DNA of 9,234 bases from Saprospiraceae bacterium (GCA_020849825.1 JADZFP010000604.1:1-9234); one strand, 5' to 3'. Shown: positions 1 through 6,988, numbered from the stretch's first letter. Numbers and translations: made by a program. Notes: a model not told the origin generated them from the letters alone.

Positions 1-849
1 TTACCCTCGGGCTCCGACTTCCCGCTGGGCGCTACCAATGTGGTCTTCACGGCCACCGATCCTTCGGGCAATACGGGCACCTGCAATTTTACGGTTCAGG
101 TGGATGAGTCGTTTATCGTAACCACGAATGTGAGCGAGCCTACGTGCGCCGGTCTTTGCAACGGCTCTATTTCCCTGAATATCAATGGCCCGGGGGCGCC
201 CTTTACGATTCAATGGAGCAATGGCAACACCACGCCCTCGCTCACCGCACTGTGCGCGGGCGATTATTCAGCAACCATCACCGATATCACCGGATGCTCC
301 GCTGTGTTCTCGTTTATCCTCGGAGCCCCTGATGCCCTGAGCATCGGCATCGACGACGTCGACCAGGACATCAACGACCAGGGTATTGGCGCCATCTCGG
401 TGACTGTGAGCGGCGGCACGCCGGCCTATACCTTCAACTGGCTGCGCAATGGAGCGCCATTTGCCAGCACGGAAGACCTCACGGGCCTCCACATCGGCAC
501 CTACCAGCTCATCCTGACCGACGCCAACGGTTGCTCGCTGTCGGGCCCCTCTATCGTGATTATCAACAATATTTCCGACGCCGCCGAACCGGACTTTTTG
601 GCCGGCTGGGTGCTGGCGCCCAATCCGGCCAGCGACCAAACCGTCCTGCGCTTTACCCAAGCCTTGCCCGAACAGGTCGGCATGTTCCTGTACGATGCAA
701 GCGGTCGCCTGATCCGGAACGAACGGATCGCGCAGGGTACGGAGCAATTCACGATAGATCTGTCTGACCTGCCCGCCGGCATGATGCAACTGCGCCTGCT
801 CGGCGAAAGCGGGTCACTCAGTACGAAAACACTGATCAAAATAAAATGA
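1..849 (+). CDS. Secreted HYR/SprB-repeat protein with T9SS type A sorting domain (C-terminal part)
   Basis: The reading frame is open from the first base, so the 5' end of the gene lies outside the window; 282 residues and a TGA stop are visible. Residues 1-35 are the end of a HYR domain (...ATDPSGNTGTCNFTVQV). Two SprB-like repeats follow, about 44-107 and 115-187; each has a GxI.V.v.GGTPAYTFNW-type core and ends in a D..GCS motif. The last 80 residues, about 202-282, form a T9SS type A sorting domain: APNPASD, then LYDASGRLIR, then LSDLPAGMMQLRL and a basic tail (TLIKIK). Family knowledge: proteins of this build cross the outer membrane by type IX secretion and sit on the surface or are released; HYR and SprB repeats are common in adhesins and gliding-related proteins. 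No catalytic domain is visible in this part, so the role of the full protein is unknown. The family and export call is firm; adhesion is inference. Confidence 0.9.
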   Translation, partial: LPSGSDFPLGATNVVFTATDPSGNTGTCNFTVQVDESFIVTTNVSEPTCAGLCNGSISLNINGPGAPFTIQWSNGNTTPSLTALCAGDYSATITDITGCSAVFSFILGAPDALSIGIDDVDQDINDQGIGAISVTVSGGTPAYTFNWLRNGAPFASTEDLTGLHIGTYQLILTDANGCSLSGPSIVIINNISDAAEPDFLAGWVLAPNPASDQTVLRFTQALPEQVGMFLYDASGRLIRNERIAQGTEQFTIDLSDLPAGMMQLRLLGESGSLSTKTLIKIK

Positions 850-874
850 GGTAGGAGGCTTAATGCTTCATCTT

Positions 875-915
875 GACGGGGAGGCTTCCAACGGGAGGTC
901 TCCCTTGTCTTTTTT
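875..915 (+). terminator. Probable intrinsic terminator after the T9SS protein gene
   Basis: The outer stem GACGGGGAG (875-883) pairs with CTCCCTTGTC (900-909), with one G-T pair and one bulge. A second stem CTTCC (885-889) / GGGAG (893-897) stacks inside it. Six T residues follow directly (910-915). It begins 26 bases after the stop codon at 849, a usual position for a Rho-independent terminator. The T run is shared with the start of the long inverted repeat at 911. Confidence 0.55.
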
Positions 916-1057
916 GAGGATTTGAGGATGCGAGGATGCGAGCATTTGACAAAAGGGGACTTTCTGCTCTCAAATGTTCATGCCCCCTGAGAGCGGCAGT
1001 AACCCTTTTGTCAAATCCTCGCATCCTCGCATCCTCAAATCCTCAAATCCTCAAAAA
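911..1057. repeat. Long imperfect inverted repeat built from 8-nt tandem units
   Basis: The left arm (911-957, 47 nt) matches the reverse complement of the right arm (1003-1057, 55 nt) at 46 of 47 positions, apart from one extra 8-nt unit in the right arm. Each arm is itself a tandem array. The left arm has four units (916-947): GAGGATTT, GAGGATGC, GAGGATGC, GAGCATTT. The right arm has five units (1013-1052), which on the opposite strand read GAGGATTT twice, GAGGATGC twice and GAGGATTT once. Both arrays are bounded by TTTTT on the outside and TTGACAAAAGGG on the inside. The 45-nt loop holds its own hairpin, GCTCTCA (966-972) with TGAGAGC (988-994). A transcript would fold into a very stable long stem. 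No ORF or transposase lies inside and no target-site duplication is evident at the edges. It could be a MITE or REP-like dispersed element, a structured RNA or a transcription barrier; the sequence does not decide between these. Confidence 0.85.
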
Positions 1058-1133
1058 CCAAAAATAATTCAGGTGTTCATGCCACTTTTGGGTACTTGAA
1101 CTTGTCTTATGTGACCAAAACATCCTTCCTGTT

Positions 1134-2552
1134 ATGCGCTACCTGCCGTTCTTATTGTTCTTTGTTTTTATTCAAATTGAAGTAAATGCCCAAAGTTGCA
1201 ACTGCGGCGAGCAGTTCGAATTTCTGACCCAAAAAATTGCGGCCAATTATGCCGGGTACAAAGACAAGGTCAATCCGGGCACCCGGGCCGATTTCGATGC
1301 GCACACCAGCCGGTACCGCCAACTGGCTTCGGCGACCCAATCGGACACCACCTGTGCGCGTTTGCTCCACGAATGGACGCTTTTTTTCAAAGACCGCCAC
1401 GTTCAGCTCAGTTATAATCTGCCCAAAGAAGATCCGGCGGCAGTACGCGCCCGCTTTGCCGGCTGGGAAAAAATTGCCCTCGACGAAACAACCGCCCGTG
1501 CGCGGATCGACGAGCCCGGCGGCGACCCGGCCGAAGGCATTTGGGAAATGCAGGGCGGCAACTACCGCGTGGCCCTGCTCCCCTACCCCGCCCCGGGCCG
1601 CGAGCTGGCGGCCATCGTGCTGCGCGCCGACAGTGTGTACTGGACGCCCGGACAAGTCAAATTCGACCTCAAAAAAAACGGCGAAACCTACTCCGGCCGC
1701 TTCTACATGCGCGACCACAGCCTGAAAGAACTGGAGGTAACGCTCAGCGGCGACCAACTGATCTTTAAAGGATTTTCCAACTGGCAACGGGTATATCCCG
1801 GCAGCGGAAAACTACCGGCAGCCAGCCCGAAACAAATCTTCACTCTGCGGCAACTCGACTCCACAACCATTTTGCTCACTGTGCCCACCATGAACGAATC
1901 GGTGCGCCGTCAGCTCGACAGCCTGGTAAACGCCAACCGTACATTACTGTCCCGCACCCCCAACCTGATCATCGACGTGCGCGGCAACGGCGGCGGCAGC
2001 GATATCACCTATTATCCCCTCAAACCCTATCTGTACACCCAAAAAGTCAGCGGCGACCGCATGCAGTTCTGGGCAACCCGCGACAATGCCGAAAAATTCG
2101 CCCTGATGGGTAAAAACAAGGACTTCCCCTGGACCTGGCGGATGTACGGCAAATACATGGCGCGAAAAATGCGCCGCCATCAGGGTCGTTTCGTCGGCAA
2201 AACCGGCACGTATACCGAGCGCGTAAAGCATCCCCAAAAATACCCGCTCCGGGTAGCCGTACTGATCGACGGCGGTTGCGGCAGCAGTTGCGAACAATTC
2301 GTCCTGTTCGCCCAGCAAAGCAAAAGAACCACCCTCATCGGGCAGAATACCGGCGGCGTGCTCGATTACGGCAACCTGCATTTCCTCGACTTCCCCGACC
2401 CGCGCTTTACCATCGGCTACCCCACCTCCCGCTCCAACCGCGTGGCGGCCGGCAGGCCCGTCGACAATGTCGGCATCCCGCCGGCCATCCGGCTGACGGA
2501 GACCGACGGCGACTGGGTGGAATGGGCGCGGCAGTATCTGCACCGGCAATAA
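1134..2552 (+). CDS. Secreted S41-family peptidase-like protein
   Basis: The 472-residue product begins with a Sec signal peptide (residues 1-19, hydrophobic FLLFFVFIQIEV, likely cleavage NA|QS), which supports the ATG at 1134. A helical N-terminal part (about 24-105) resembles the N-terminal region of Bacteroidota S41 proteins. A beta-rich middle segment (about 130-225, GIWEMQGGNYRVALL to GFSNWQRVY) sits where a PDZ domain is found in CtpA-type proteases. The S41 catalytic core follows, with the signature IDVRGNGGGSD at 280-290 and the nucleophile-elbow region GGCGSSCEQF at 380-389, where Ser384 or Ser385 is the likely nucleophile. The lysine that pairs with serine in CtpA/Prc enzymes is not present in the expected segment (IGQNTGGVLDYGN, 402-414), so this is either a non-CtpA subtype or an enzyme with altered activity. 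It probably acts in the periplasm or outside the cell; the substrate is unknown. The gene is convergent with the LytTR regulator gene, with only five bases between the stop codons. Confidence 0.88.
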   Translation: MRYLPFLLFFVFIQIEVNAQSCNCGEQFEFLTQKIAANYAGYKDKVNPGTRADFDAHTSRYRQLASATQSDTTCARLLHEWTLFFKDRHVQLSYNLPKEDPAAVRARFAGWEKIALDETTARARIDEPGGDPAEGIWEMQGGNYRVALLPYPAPGRELAAIVLRADSVYWTPGQVKFDLKKNGETYSGRFYMRDHSLKELEVTLSGDQLIFKGFSNWQRVYPGSGKLPAASPKQIFTLRQLDSTTILLTVPTMNESVRRQLDSLVNANRTLLSRTPNLIIDVRGNGGGSDITYYPLKPYLYTQKVSGDRMQFWATRDNAEKFALMGKNKDFPWTWRMYGKYMARKMRRHQGRFVGKTGTYTERVKHPQKYPLRVAVLIDGGCGSSCEQFVLFAQQSKRTTLIGQNTGGVLDYGNLHFLDFPDPRFTIGYPTSRSNRVAAGRPVDNVGIPPAIRLTETDGDWVEWARQYLHRQ

Positions 2553-2557
2553 AAAAG

Positions 2558-3295
2558 CTACAAACTGAGCCGCTCGCGGAACTCACCGGCCCGCCGGACG
2601 GAAATTTCGACCCGCATGCCGCCACGAAGCGTCACGCGCAGAGCGCCGTTGAAAAACGGCTCAATGCCGGTGATGTACGACAGGTTGATGATTTGCGAAC
2701 GATTGGCGCGGAAAAAAAGGTCGGGCGGAAGTTTTTCCAGCAGCAGGTTCAGGCTTTTCCGATGCATCGGCTTTTCCGAGCCAAAATAAACCCGCACGTA
2801 ATTGTCTTCGCTTTCAAAAAGAAAGATGTCGGACAGCCGCACGAAGTAGCATTTTTCACCGTCTTTGATAAACACCTGACTGTCGGGCCGCAACTGATAA
2901 TTTGAAGTTCCTCCGGCCGCTTCCGGTTCGGCCGGTCTGGTCAAATTGGCGCGCACGGCAGCGATCGTCTTTTCCAGCCTTTCCGGCCTGACGGGTTTGA
3001 GCAGATAATCCAGCGCATTGGTTTCAAAAGCGCGCACGGCATATTCGTCGTAAGCCGTGACAAAAACAACCTGAGGGCTTTCGTCGAGTTCGGACAACAG
3101 TTCAAATCCGCTTCGGCCCGGCATGTTGATGTCGAGAAAGATCAAATCAGGCCGGTAGCGATTGATTTTTGCCAATGCATCGGCTGCATTGGTGGCTTCG
3201 TCGAGCACACGAACGTCGGGAAAAGCCGCCAGCAAATAGCGCATTTCCTGCCGGGCAAGGTCTTCGTCGTCGATAAGCAGCGTTCGGATTTCCAT
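2558..3295 (-). CDS. LytTR-family DNA-binding response regulator
   Basis: This 245-residue two-domain regulator has the usual length for the LytR/AlgR type. The receiver domain (about 3-118) has the acidic pair D9-D10, the phosphoacceptor Asp55 (IFLDINMPG), Thr80 (VFVTAYDEYAV) and Lys100 (LLKP), so every key residue is present. A linker rich in Pro, Ala and Glu (119-131) leads to a LytTR DNA-binding domain (about 138-243) with the family hallmarks LFESEDNYVRV, HRKSLNLLLEKL and FFRANRSQIINLSYI. The start codon lies 2 bases after the stop of the kinase gene, so the two genes are almost certainly cotranscribed and form a cognate pair. It is the last gene of the four-gene cluster. Target genes cannot be told from the sequence; LytTR proteins typically bind direct repeats upstream of promoters. 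Confidence 0.95.
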   Translation of the reverse strand: MEIRTLLIDDEDLARQEMRYLLAAFPDVRVLDEATNAADALAKINRYRPDLIFLDINMPGRSGFELLSELDESPQVVFVTAYDEYAVRAFETNALDYLLKPVRPERLEKTIAAVRANLTRPAEPEAAGGTSNYQLRPDSQVFIKDGEKCYFVRLSDIFLFESEDNYVRVYFGSEKPMHRKSLNLLLEKLPPDLFFRANRSQIINLSYITGIEPFFNGALRVTLRGGMRVEISVRRAGEFRERLSL

Positions 3296-3297
3296 AA

Positions 3298-4386
3298 TTA
3301 TTGAGCCATAGGAATGGTTACTGTTGCCGTCACCGACCTTTCATCGGGATTGTTTTGAATGGTAAAACCGGCTTTCCCGCTGTACAGCATATCGAGCCGC
3401 CGGCTGATATTGGCCAAACCGATGCCCTCGCGGTCGGGTTGGGGGGCAAAAAAACCGGTATTCGATACCTGCAACCGGAGCTGCTCTTCTTCCACCCGGG
3501 CGACGATACGGACCCAACCGCCTTCAACGGCTGTTGCAATGCCGTGTTTGATTGCGTTTTCGGCCAGTGTGACCAGCAAAATCGGGGGCGCCAGCCACCG
3601 CTCTGCCGCCGCATCGACCTCGATTTTGTATTCGAGCCGGTGGTTGAACCGGATTTTTTCGAGGGCCAGATAATCGCGGGTCACCGCCAATTCGTCGGAA
3701 AGGGGCACCAGGGTTTGTTTTTCGTAATTCAACGAATACCGCAGCAGGTCGGACAACATCATCACGGCATCGCCGGCCCGTTTGGGGTCGCTGTGGGTCA
3801 AGGCTTTGACGCTATTAAGCGCATTAAAAAGAAAATGCGGATTGATCTGCGCTTTCAGGTTTTGCAATTCCACGTTTTTGAGCTGGTTTTCATAAGAAAG
3901 CCGCTCGATAGTGCTGCGGTTCACACGTTCCATTAGTCCATAGAGATGATAAATCAAGACCCAGACAAACAGGTAACGCGACCAGTTGAGGACCGACATG
4001 AACACGTATTGCGATTCAAATGACAAATTGGAGGGATCGCCGGTGAGGGCTACGGTCACGAAACTCAGGGCCAGAAACAAAACAAAAGACATCGCAAAGA
4101 CAGCCAGCAGGGCCAGTAGCGACATCCGTACAAACGGCATCTCGAGCACCCGCCAGCGCTGTATTGCGTACCGGTACAAATGAGTGATTGCAATACCCAA
4201 AACCGCGGCGGCCACCATGAGCAAGGCACTGGGCCAGCTGAACATGTTCAGCCCGATCTGGTTGACAATTTCGTAGACCACGAAAGTGACCCAGCCGAAC
4301 AACTGGCAGGCCCAGTAAGCCCTGTTTTTGCTCACGGTGAGCGCTTTTTGCAGCAAACCGGGGATCAGACTAATCTTTGCAGCCAT
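3298..4386 (-). CDS. LytS-like sensor histidine kinase (His_kinase family, four membrane segments)
   Basis: This 362-residue membrane kinase probably phosphorylates the LytTR regulator encoded 2 bases downstream. Four hydrophobic segments at about 24-42, 53-72, 87-114 and 128-151 form the sensor. A short coiled region (155-178) leads to the H-box AQINPHFLFNALNS (179-192), with His184 as the likely phosphorylation site. The ATPase part has an N-box LAENAIKHG (274-282, Asn277) and a G-box REGIGLANISRRLDMLYSG (319-337). This matches the His_kinase plus HATPase_c layout usual in Bacteroidota. No periplasmic ligand domain is present, so sensing is likely to occur in the membrane or through a partner. 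The chosen ATG overlaps the end of the M50 gene by 22 nt; a GTG at codon 18 (4335) would remove the overlap and remains possible, since the membrane part begins just after it. Confidence 0.94.
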   Translation of the reverse strand: MAAKISLIPGLLQKALTVSKNRAYWACQLFGWVTFVVYEIVNQIGLNMFSWPSALLMVAAAVLGIAITHLYRYAIQRWRVLEMPFVRMSLLALLAVFAMSFVLFLALSFVTVALTGDPSNLSFESQYVFMSVLNWSRYLFVWVLIYHLYGLMERVNRSTIERLSYENQLKNVELQNLKAQINPHFLFNALNSVKALTHSDPKRAGDAVMMLSDLLRYSLNYEKQTLVPLSDELAVTRDYLALEKIRFNHRLEYKIEVDAAAERWLAPPILLVTLAENAIKHGIATAVEGGWVRIVARVEEEQLRLQVSNTGFFAPQPDREGIGLANISRRLDMLYSGKAGFTIQNNPDERSVTATVTIPMAQ

Positions 4387-5516
4387 TTTTCTTCAAATTT
4401 CCGCTGTCCTTCGAACGGCAGTTCGTCGAGCAGCTTTATACCTTTTTGCACCCATTCGCGGGCTGCTTCCGACTGTTGTCCGGCAATGGCCAATGCTGCC
4501 TTTACCCTGCAATAACCGGCATCAGGCTCTTTGGCGGCCTGTTGTTCGATACCGGCCCAAATCCGGCCTGCCGTTTCCGGGTCGTTATTCAAAAAAGCGT
4601 GAAAAAATACCACGTCTTTCAAATAATACGATCTGAACGGCGCCGGAACGGCAGTAATGTTGTTTTCAATGGTATGCGCCAAAGCAAGCGCTGCATCGGG
4701 TTCTTCCCGGTCGAGGTGATACACAAACGAAAGAAAGTGACCATTGAGCCCCAACAAACTGTCGGCAGGCCGGCTGCGCAAACGTTCGAGCAGATGAGGC
4801 GGGTATTCCGAGGGCATTTTTCCCGCGCCTTGCAAGGCCATGACCGACAAAGTGGCTTCCTCGTATTCGGCTTTCTCACGACTGCCCAGCAGGGAAATCA
4901 TCCGGGCGCCGTCGGACATAAATCCGCCGGAAGTGCTGGGGATCATGGTGGCCAGAAAAATCATACCGGACATCATTGCCGTAAACAAGGCAAGCGGCAC
5001 CGCCATCCGGATGGCCAGCGTCGGCGCGCCGGTACTGTCGAGCGTCAGCCACAGCAACAGTCCCATACCGATTGCGCACAACCGCAAGCTGGCAAAAGGT
5101 CCGGCGCCCACGATCAGGGCGAATTTGCGCCGGAGCGCCGGACCGCTTTCCAGGTGTTCGGGATAAGTGGCTGCCAGGCCGCCCATCAGCTGATAGTTTC
5201 GGTTGAAGAAAAACCGGACGCCCTGACGGGTTCCGCGAGCGCCCAAAAAGCCCGCCACGTAGAGCGCCATCCGGAATCCCTGCGCAAGGCCGGCCAGCAG
5301 ATGCCCGAGTTCGTGCACGGCGATTGAAAACCAGATGGAGAAGGCCAGCAGGACAAATATTCCCGCTTTTTCGAGTCCGCTTTGGGGAGCGAACGATTTG
5401 AGGGGCAGCCAGGTTTTCACCCAGATGACGCCATAATAGCCGGCAGCTGCCCCCAGCGCGGTAAGCGCCAGAAAAAAGATGATTTTCAGCCAGGCCGGTG
5501 TGTTTTTTCGGTTCAT
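4365..5516 (-). CDS. M50-family (site-2 protease type) membrane metalloprotease with helical C-terminal domain
   Basis: The 383-residue protein has a hydrophobic N-terminal half with membrane segments at about 10-33, 50-80, 133-159 and 167-193. The zinc motif HELGH lies at 68-72 inside the second segment. A GAGPFASL stretch (137-144) resembles the GPxxN region of M50 enzymes, with Ser in place of the usual Asn. The third zinc ligand is probably Asp202 in MSDGARM (200-206), the counterpart of the family's DG motif. No PDZ or CBS domain is seen. The C-terminal half (about 207-383) is soluble and helical, with TPR-like pairs such as PDAALALAHTIENN and PETAGRIWAGIEQQAAKEP. M50 enzymes cut membrane-anchored proteins within or near the bilayer, often to release regulators. 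The substrate here is unknown. The gene starts 4 bases after the stop of the beta-propeller gene and overlaps the kinase start by 22 nt, which points to translational coupling and a role shared with the two-component pair. Confidence 0.88.
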   Translation of the reverse strand: MNRKNTPAWLKIIFFLALTALGAAAGYYGVIWVKTWLPLKSFAPQSGLEKAGIFVLLAFSIWFSIAVHELGHLLAGLAQGFRMALYVAGFLGARGTRQGVRFFFNRNYQLMGGLAATYPEHLESGPALRRKFALIVGAGPFASLRLCAIGMGLLLWLTLDSTGAPTLAIRMAVPLALFTAMMSGMIFLATMIPSTSGGFMSDGARMISLLGSREKAEYEEATLSVMALQGAGKMPSEYPPHLLERLRSRPADSLLGLNGHFLSFVYHLDREEPDAALALAHTIENNITAVPAPFRSYYLKDVVFFHAFLNNDPETAGRIWAGIEQQAAKEPDAGYCRVKAALAIAGQQSEAAREWVQKGIKLLDELPFEGQRKFEEKWLQRLV

Positions 5517-5520
5517 CGGA

Positions 5521-6834
5521 TCACGGTTTTTGTTGCACTAACAATTTTGTTTGTCCCAGGGTTTGCCGTCCGTTGCTGACGACCAGCAGATACATACCCG
5601 AGGGCATCGTTCCGGTGGGCAAAACTTCGCTGTTTTTCCCGGCCGGATAGGATTGCTCCGTTGTTTTGTACAGCAGACGGCCTTGCGGGTCGAATATCTG
5701 CAGGGTTATTTTTCCGGGTTTTTCGAGGTAAAATGAAACGTTGACGCTGTCGTAAGCAGGATTTGGCCAGGCGTTGAGACGCGGTTCGGCTTGCCCCGCC
5801 GTTGTCGTTGTACTCAGCTGCGGGACCATTTTATAAATCCGTACGCCAATGCCATAAACGGCTTCGGGCATTACCCTGATTTTATTGACGTACTGGCCGA
5901 TATTTTTCGGCGTCCAGCTCAGGCCGCCATCGGTTGTTTCGTAGATGGAATTATCACAGCCTACCCAGCCGGTATTATCGTTCAGAAAACCAATGCCGAA
6001 TGCCTTGGCGCCGTTGTCGACCAGCGGAAGCTCGGTCCAGTTCAGGCCACCGTCGGTCGTCTTTGCAACGAAGCGTTCGAGGGTATTGGGCGCGTAGCTC
6101 AGCACGGTGGCATAGCCGGTTGCGGCGGAGGGGAAATGCGCTTTCCAGACAATCTCGAAAGGGCGGCCGGACTCATACACCGGGGTCCAGTTTTGGCCAC
6201 CATCGGTGGTGCGCAGGATTTTGCAGCGAGACAGCTGGATGTTCGCGTTGGTGCCGCCGAAGGCAAAGCCGGTATCGGGGCTCGAAAAGTACAGGTCGGT
6301 GAGCATGGCCAGTTGAGGGGCCAGTGATTGGCTCGTCCAGCTGGCGCCGCCGTCGGTGCTTTTTAGAAAATGCGCCGGGCCGCCTACCCTGCCGCCCGCC
6401 ACCAGTACCTGCGGCGTGACAACCTGAATGGCGCACAGACCCGTCGGTTGCGGCCCCGCGATAGTGGTGACGGCTTGCCAGTTGGCGCCCCCGTCGATCG
6501 TTCGGTACAGCGGGGTATTGTCGCTGACATTGGGGAAATAACCGGTTCCGATGTTTCCGGCAAATCCATGCAGCGAATCGATGAAGCCGATGCAACGGAA
6601 ATAGGTGCCGGGTTGCTCGATCAGTTTGGTCCAGGTGGCGCCGCCGTCGGTCGTTTTGTAAATACGGCCGGAGCCGTTGACGCTCCATCCCAGATTGGGA
6701 TTCAGGAAAAAGGCATCGTCTTGTTTTTGGCCGTTTTGCGGCGATTGGGCCAGCAGTTGCCAGTTGTACTGCGCCGCCAGGGGCATGGCGCACAGCAGAA
6801 TAAGGGAGATGGAAATTACCGTTTTACTTGTCAT
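5521..6834 (-). CDS. Secreted YCF48/BNR beta-propeller protein with T9SS type A sorting domain
   Basis: The ATG at 6834 is chosen because the product then starts with a standard signal peptide (residues 1-21, TVISISLILLCAMPLAA, cleavage before Gln22). A start at 6888 would add 18 residues unlike a signal peptide. The mature part of this 437-residue protein carries six Asp-box units of the form TTDGGxxWT at about 61-69, 111-120, 159-167, 209-217, 259-267 and 300-308. These are interspersed with GFA/GWV-type strands, as in YCF48-like or BNR propellers. The last 85 residues (353-437) are a T9SS type A sorting domain: AWPNPAYD, IFDPQGRLLYK, MPSGMYLLVV, then a basic end. Export to the cell surface or medium is therefore likely. 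In this phylum such propellers are structural or binding modules rather than proven enzymes, and no sialidase catalytic residues are evident. It is the first gene of the minus-strand cluster; its stop lies 4 bases before the M50 start. Confidence 0.93.
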   Translation of the reverse strand: MTSKTVISISLILLCAMPLAAQYNWQLLAQSPQNGQKQDDAFFLNPNLGWSVNGSGRIYKTTDGGATWTKLIEQPGTYFRCIGFIDSLHGFAGNIGTGYFPNVSDNTPLYRTIDGGANWQAVTTIAGPQPTGLCAIQVVTPQVLVAGGRVGGPAHFLKSTDGGASWTSQSLAPQLAMLTDLYFSSPDTGFAFGGTNANIQLSRCKILRTTDGGQNWTPVYESGRPFEIVWKAHFPSAATGYATVLSYAPNTLERFVAKTTDGGLNWTELPLVDNGAKAFGIGFLNDNTGWVGCDNSIYETTDGGLSWTPKNIGQYVNKIRVMPEAVYGIGVRIYKMVPQLSTTTTAGQAEPRLNAWPNPAYDSVNVSFYLEKPGKITLQIFDPQGRLLYKTTEQSYPAGKNSEVLPTGTMPSGMYLLVVSNGRQTLGQTKLLVQQKP

Positions 6835-6925
6835 GTTGTTTGATTTACAGCGACAAGTATGCCCGGCTGGCGCCATCAGAAGCAACAAAAATGGGAAGAG
6901 CGTGGGGAATTAGGGGACCAGCGTT

Positions 6926-6956
6926 GAAAACGGGCCGGTAACATTGATCCGTTTTC
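6926..6956. promoter_or_regulatory. Perfect 8+8 nt inverted repeat, candidate operator
   Basis: GAAAACGG (6926-6933) and its exact reverse complement CCGTTTTC (6949-6956) are separated by 15 bases, giving half-site starts 23 bases apart, near two helical turns. The repeat ends two bases before a TAnnTTTG box that probably drives the lipoprotein gene at 6989, and it lies in the 154-base gap between divergent genes. This position fits a dimeric repressor or activator site. A hairpin role is less likely because no T run follows on either strand. The regulator is not identified. Confidence 0.4.
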
Positions 6957-6958
6957 GA

Positions 6959-6966
6959 TACATTTG
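6959..6966 (+). promoter_or_regulatory. Bacteroidota-type -7 promoter box for the lipoprotein gene
   Basis: TACATTTG fits the Bacteroidota sigma-ABfr -7 consensus TAnnTTTG exactly and lies 22 bases before the ATG at 6989, which implies a short leader. No good -33 TTTG box is found at the usual spacing; that place is taken by the inverted repeat at 6926-6956, so activation by a bound factor is possible. Confidence 0.45.
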
Positions 6967-6988
6967 TTTTTAATAAACCTGTTTAACT

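Noticed and set aside
916..1052. Possible CRISPR array in the GAGGATTT/GAGGATGC repeats
   Set aside because: The units are 8 nt long, contiguous without spacers and arranged as two inverted arrays; no cas gene is present.
1086..1120. Promoter or operator for the S41 gene (TTTG at 1087-1090, TATGTGAC at 1108-1115, TTTTGG/CCAAAA pairing)
   Set aside because: The -7 match to TAnnTTTG is poor, the spacing is short and the 6-nt inverted repeat is too weak to stand out from chance.
1152..1787. A 211-codon minus-strand frame inside the S41 gene
   Set aside because: It has no domain or signal and lies opposite a clear coding frame with S41 motifs; it is an antisense shadow.
2551..2585. Minus-strand terminator formed by TGAG-CCGC-GCGG-CTCA pairing and a T run after the LytTR gene
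   Set aside because: The stem is short and bulged, and about nine bases separate it from the T run, so it does not meet a normal intrinsic terminator layout.
6835..6888. An upstream in-frame start at 6888 for the beta-propeller gene
   Set aside because: The added 18 residues precede a textbook signal peptide that begins at 6834 and do not look like part of an export signal.
6926..6956. Reading the GAAAACGG/CCGTTTTC repeat as a LytTR regulator site
   Set aside because: LytTR proteins typically recognise direct repeats, while this is an inverted repeat; autoregulation by the neighbouring regulator cannot be claimed from it.
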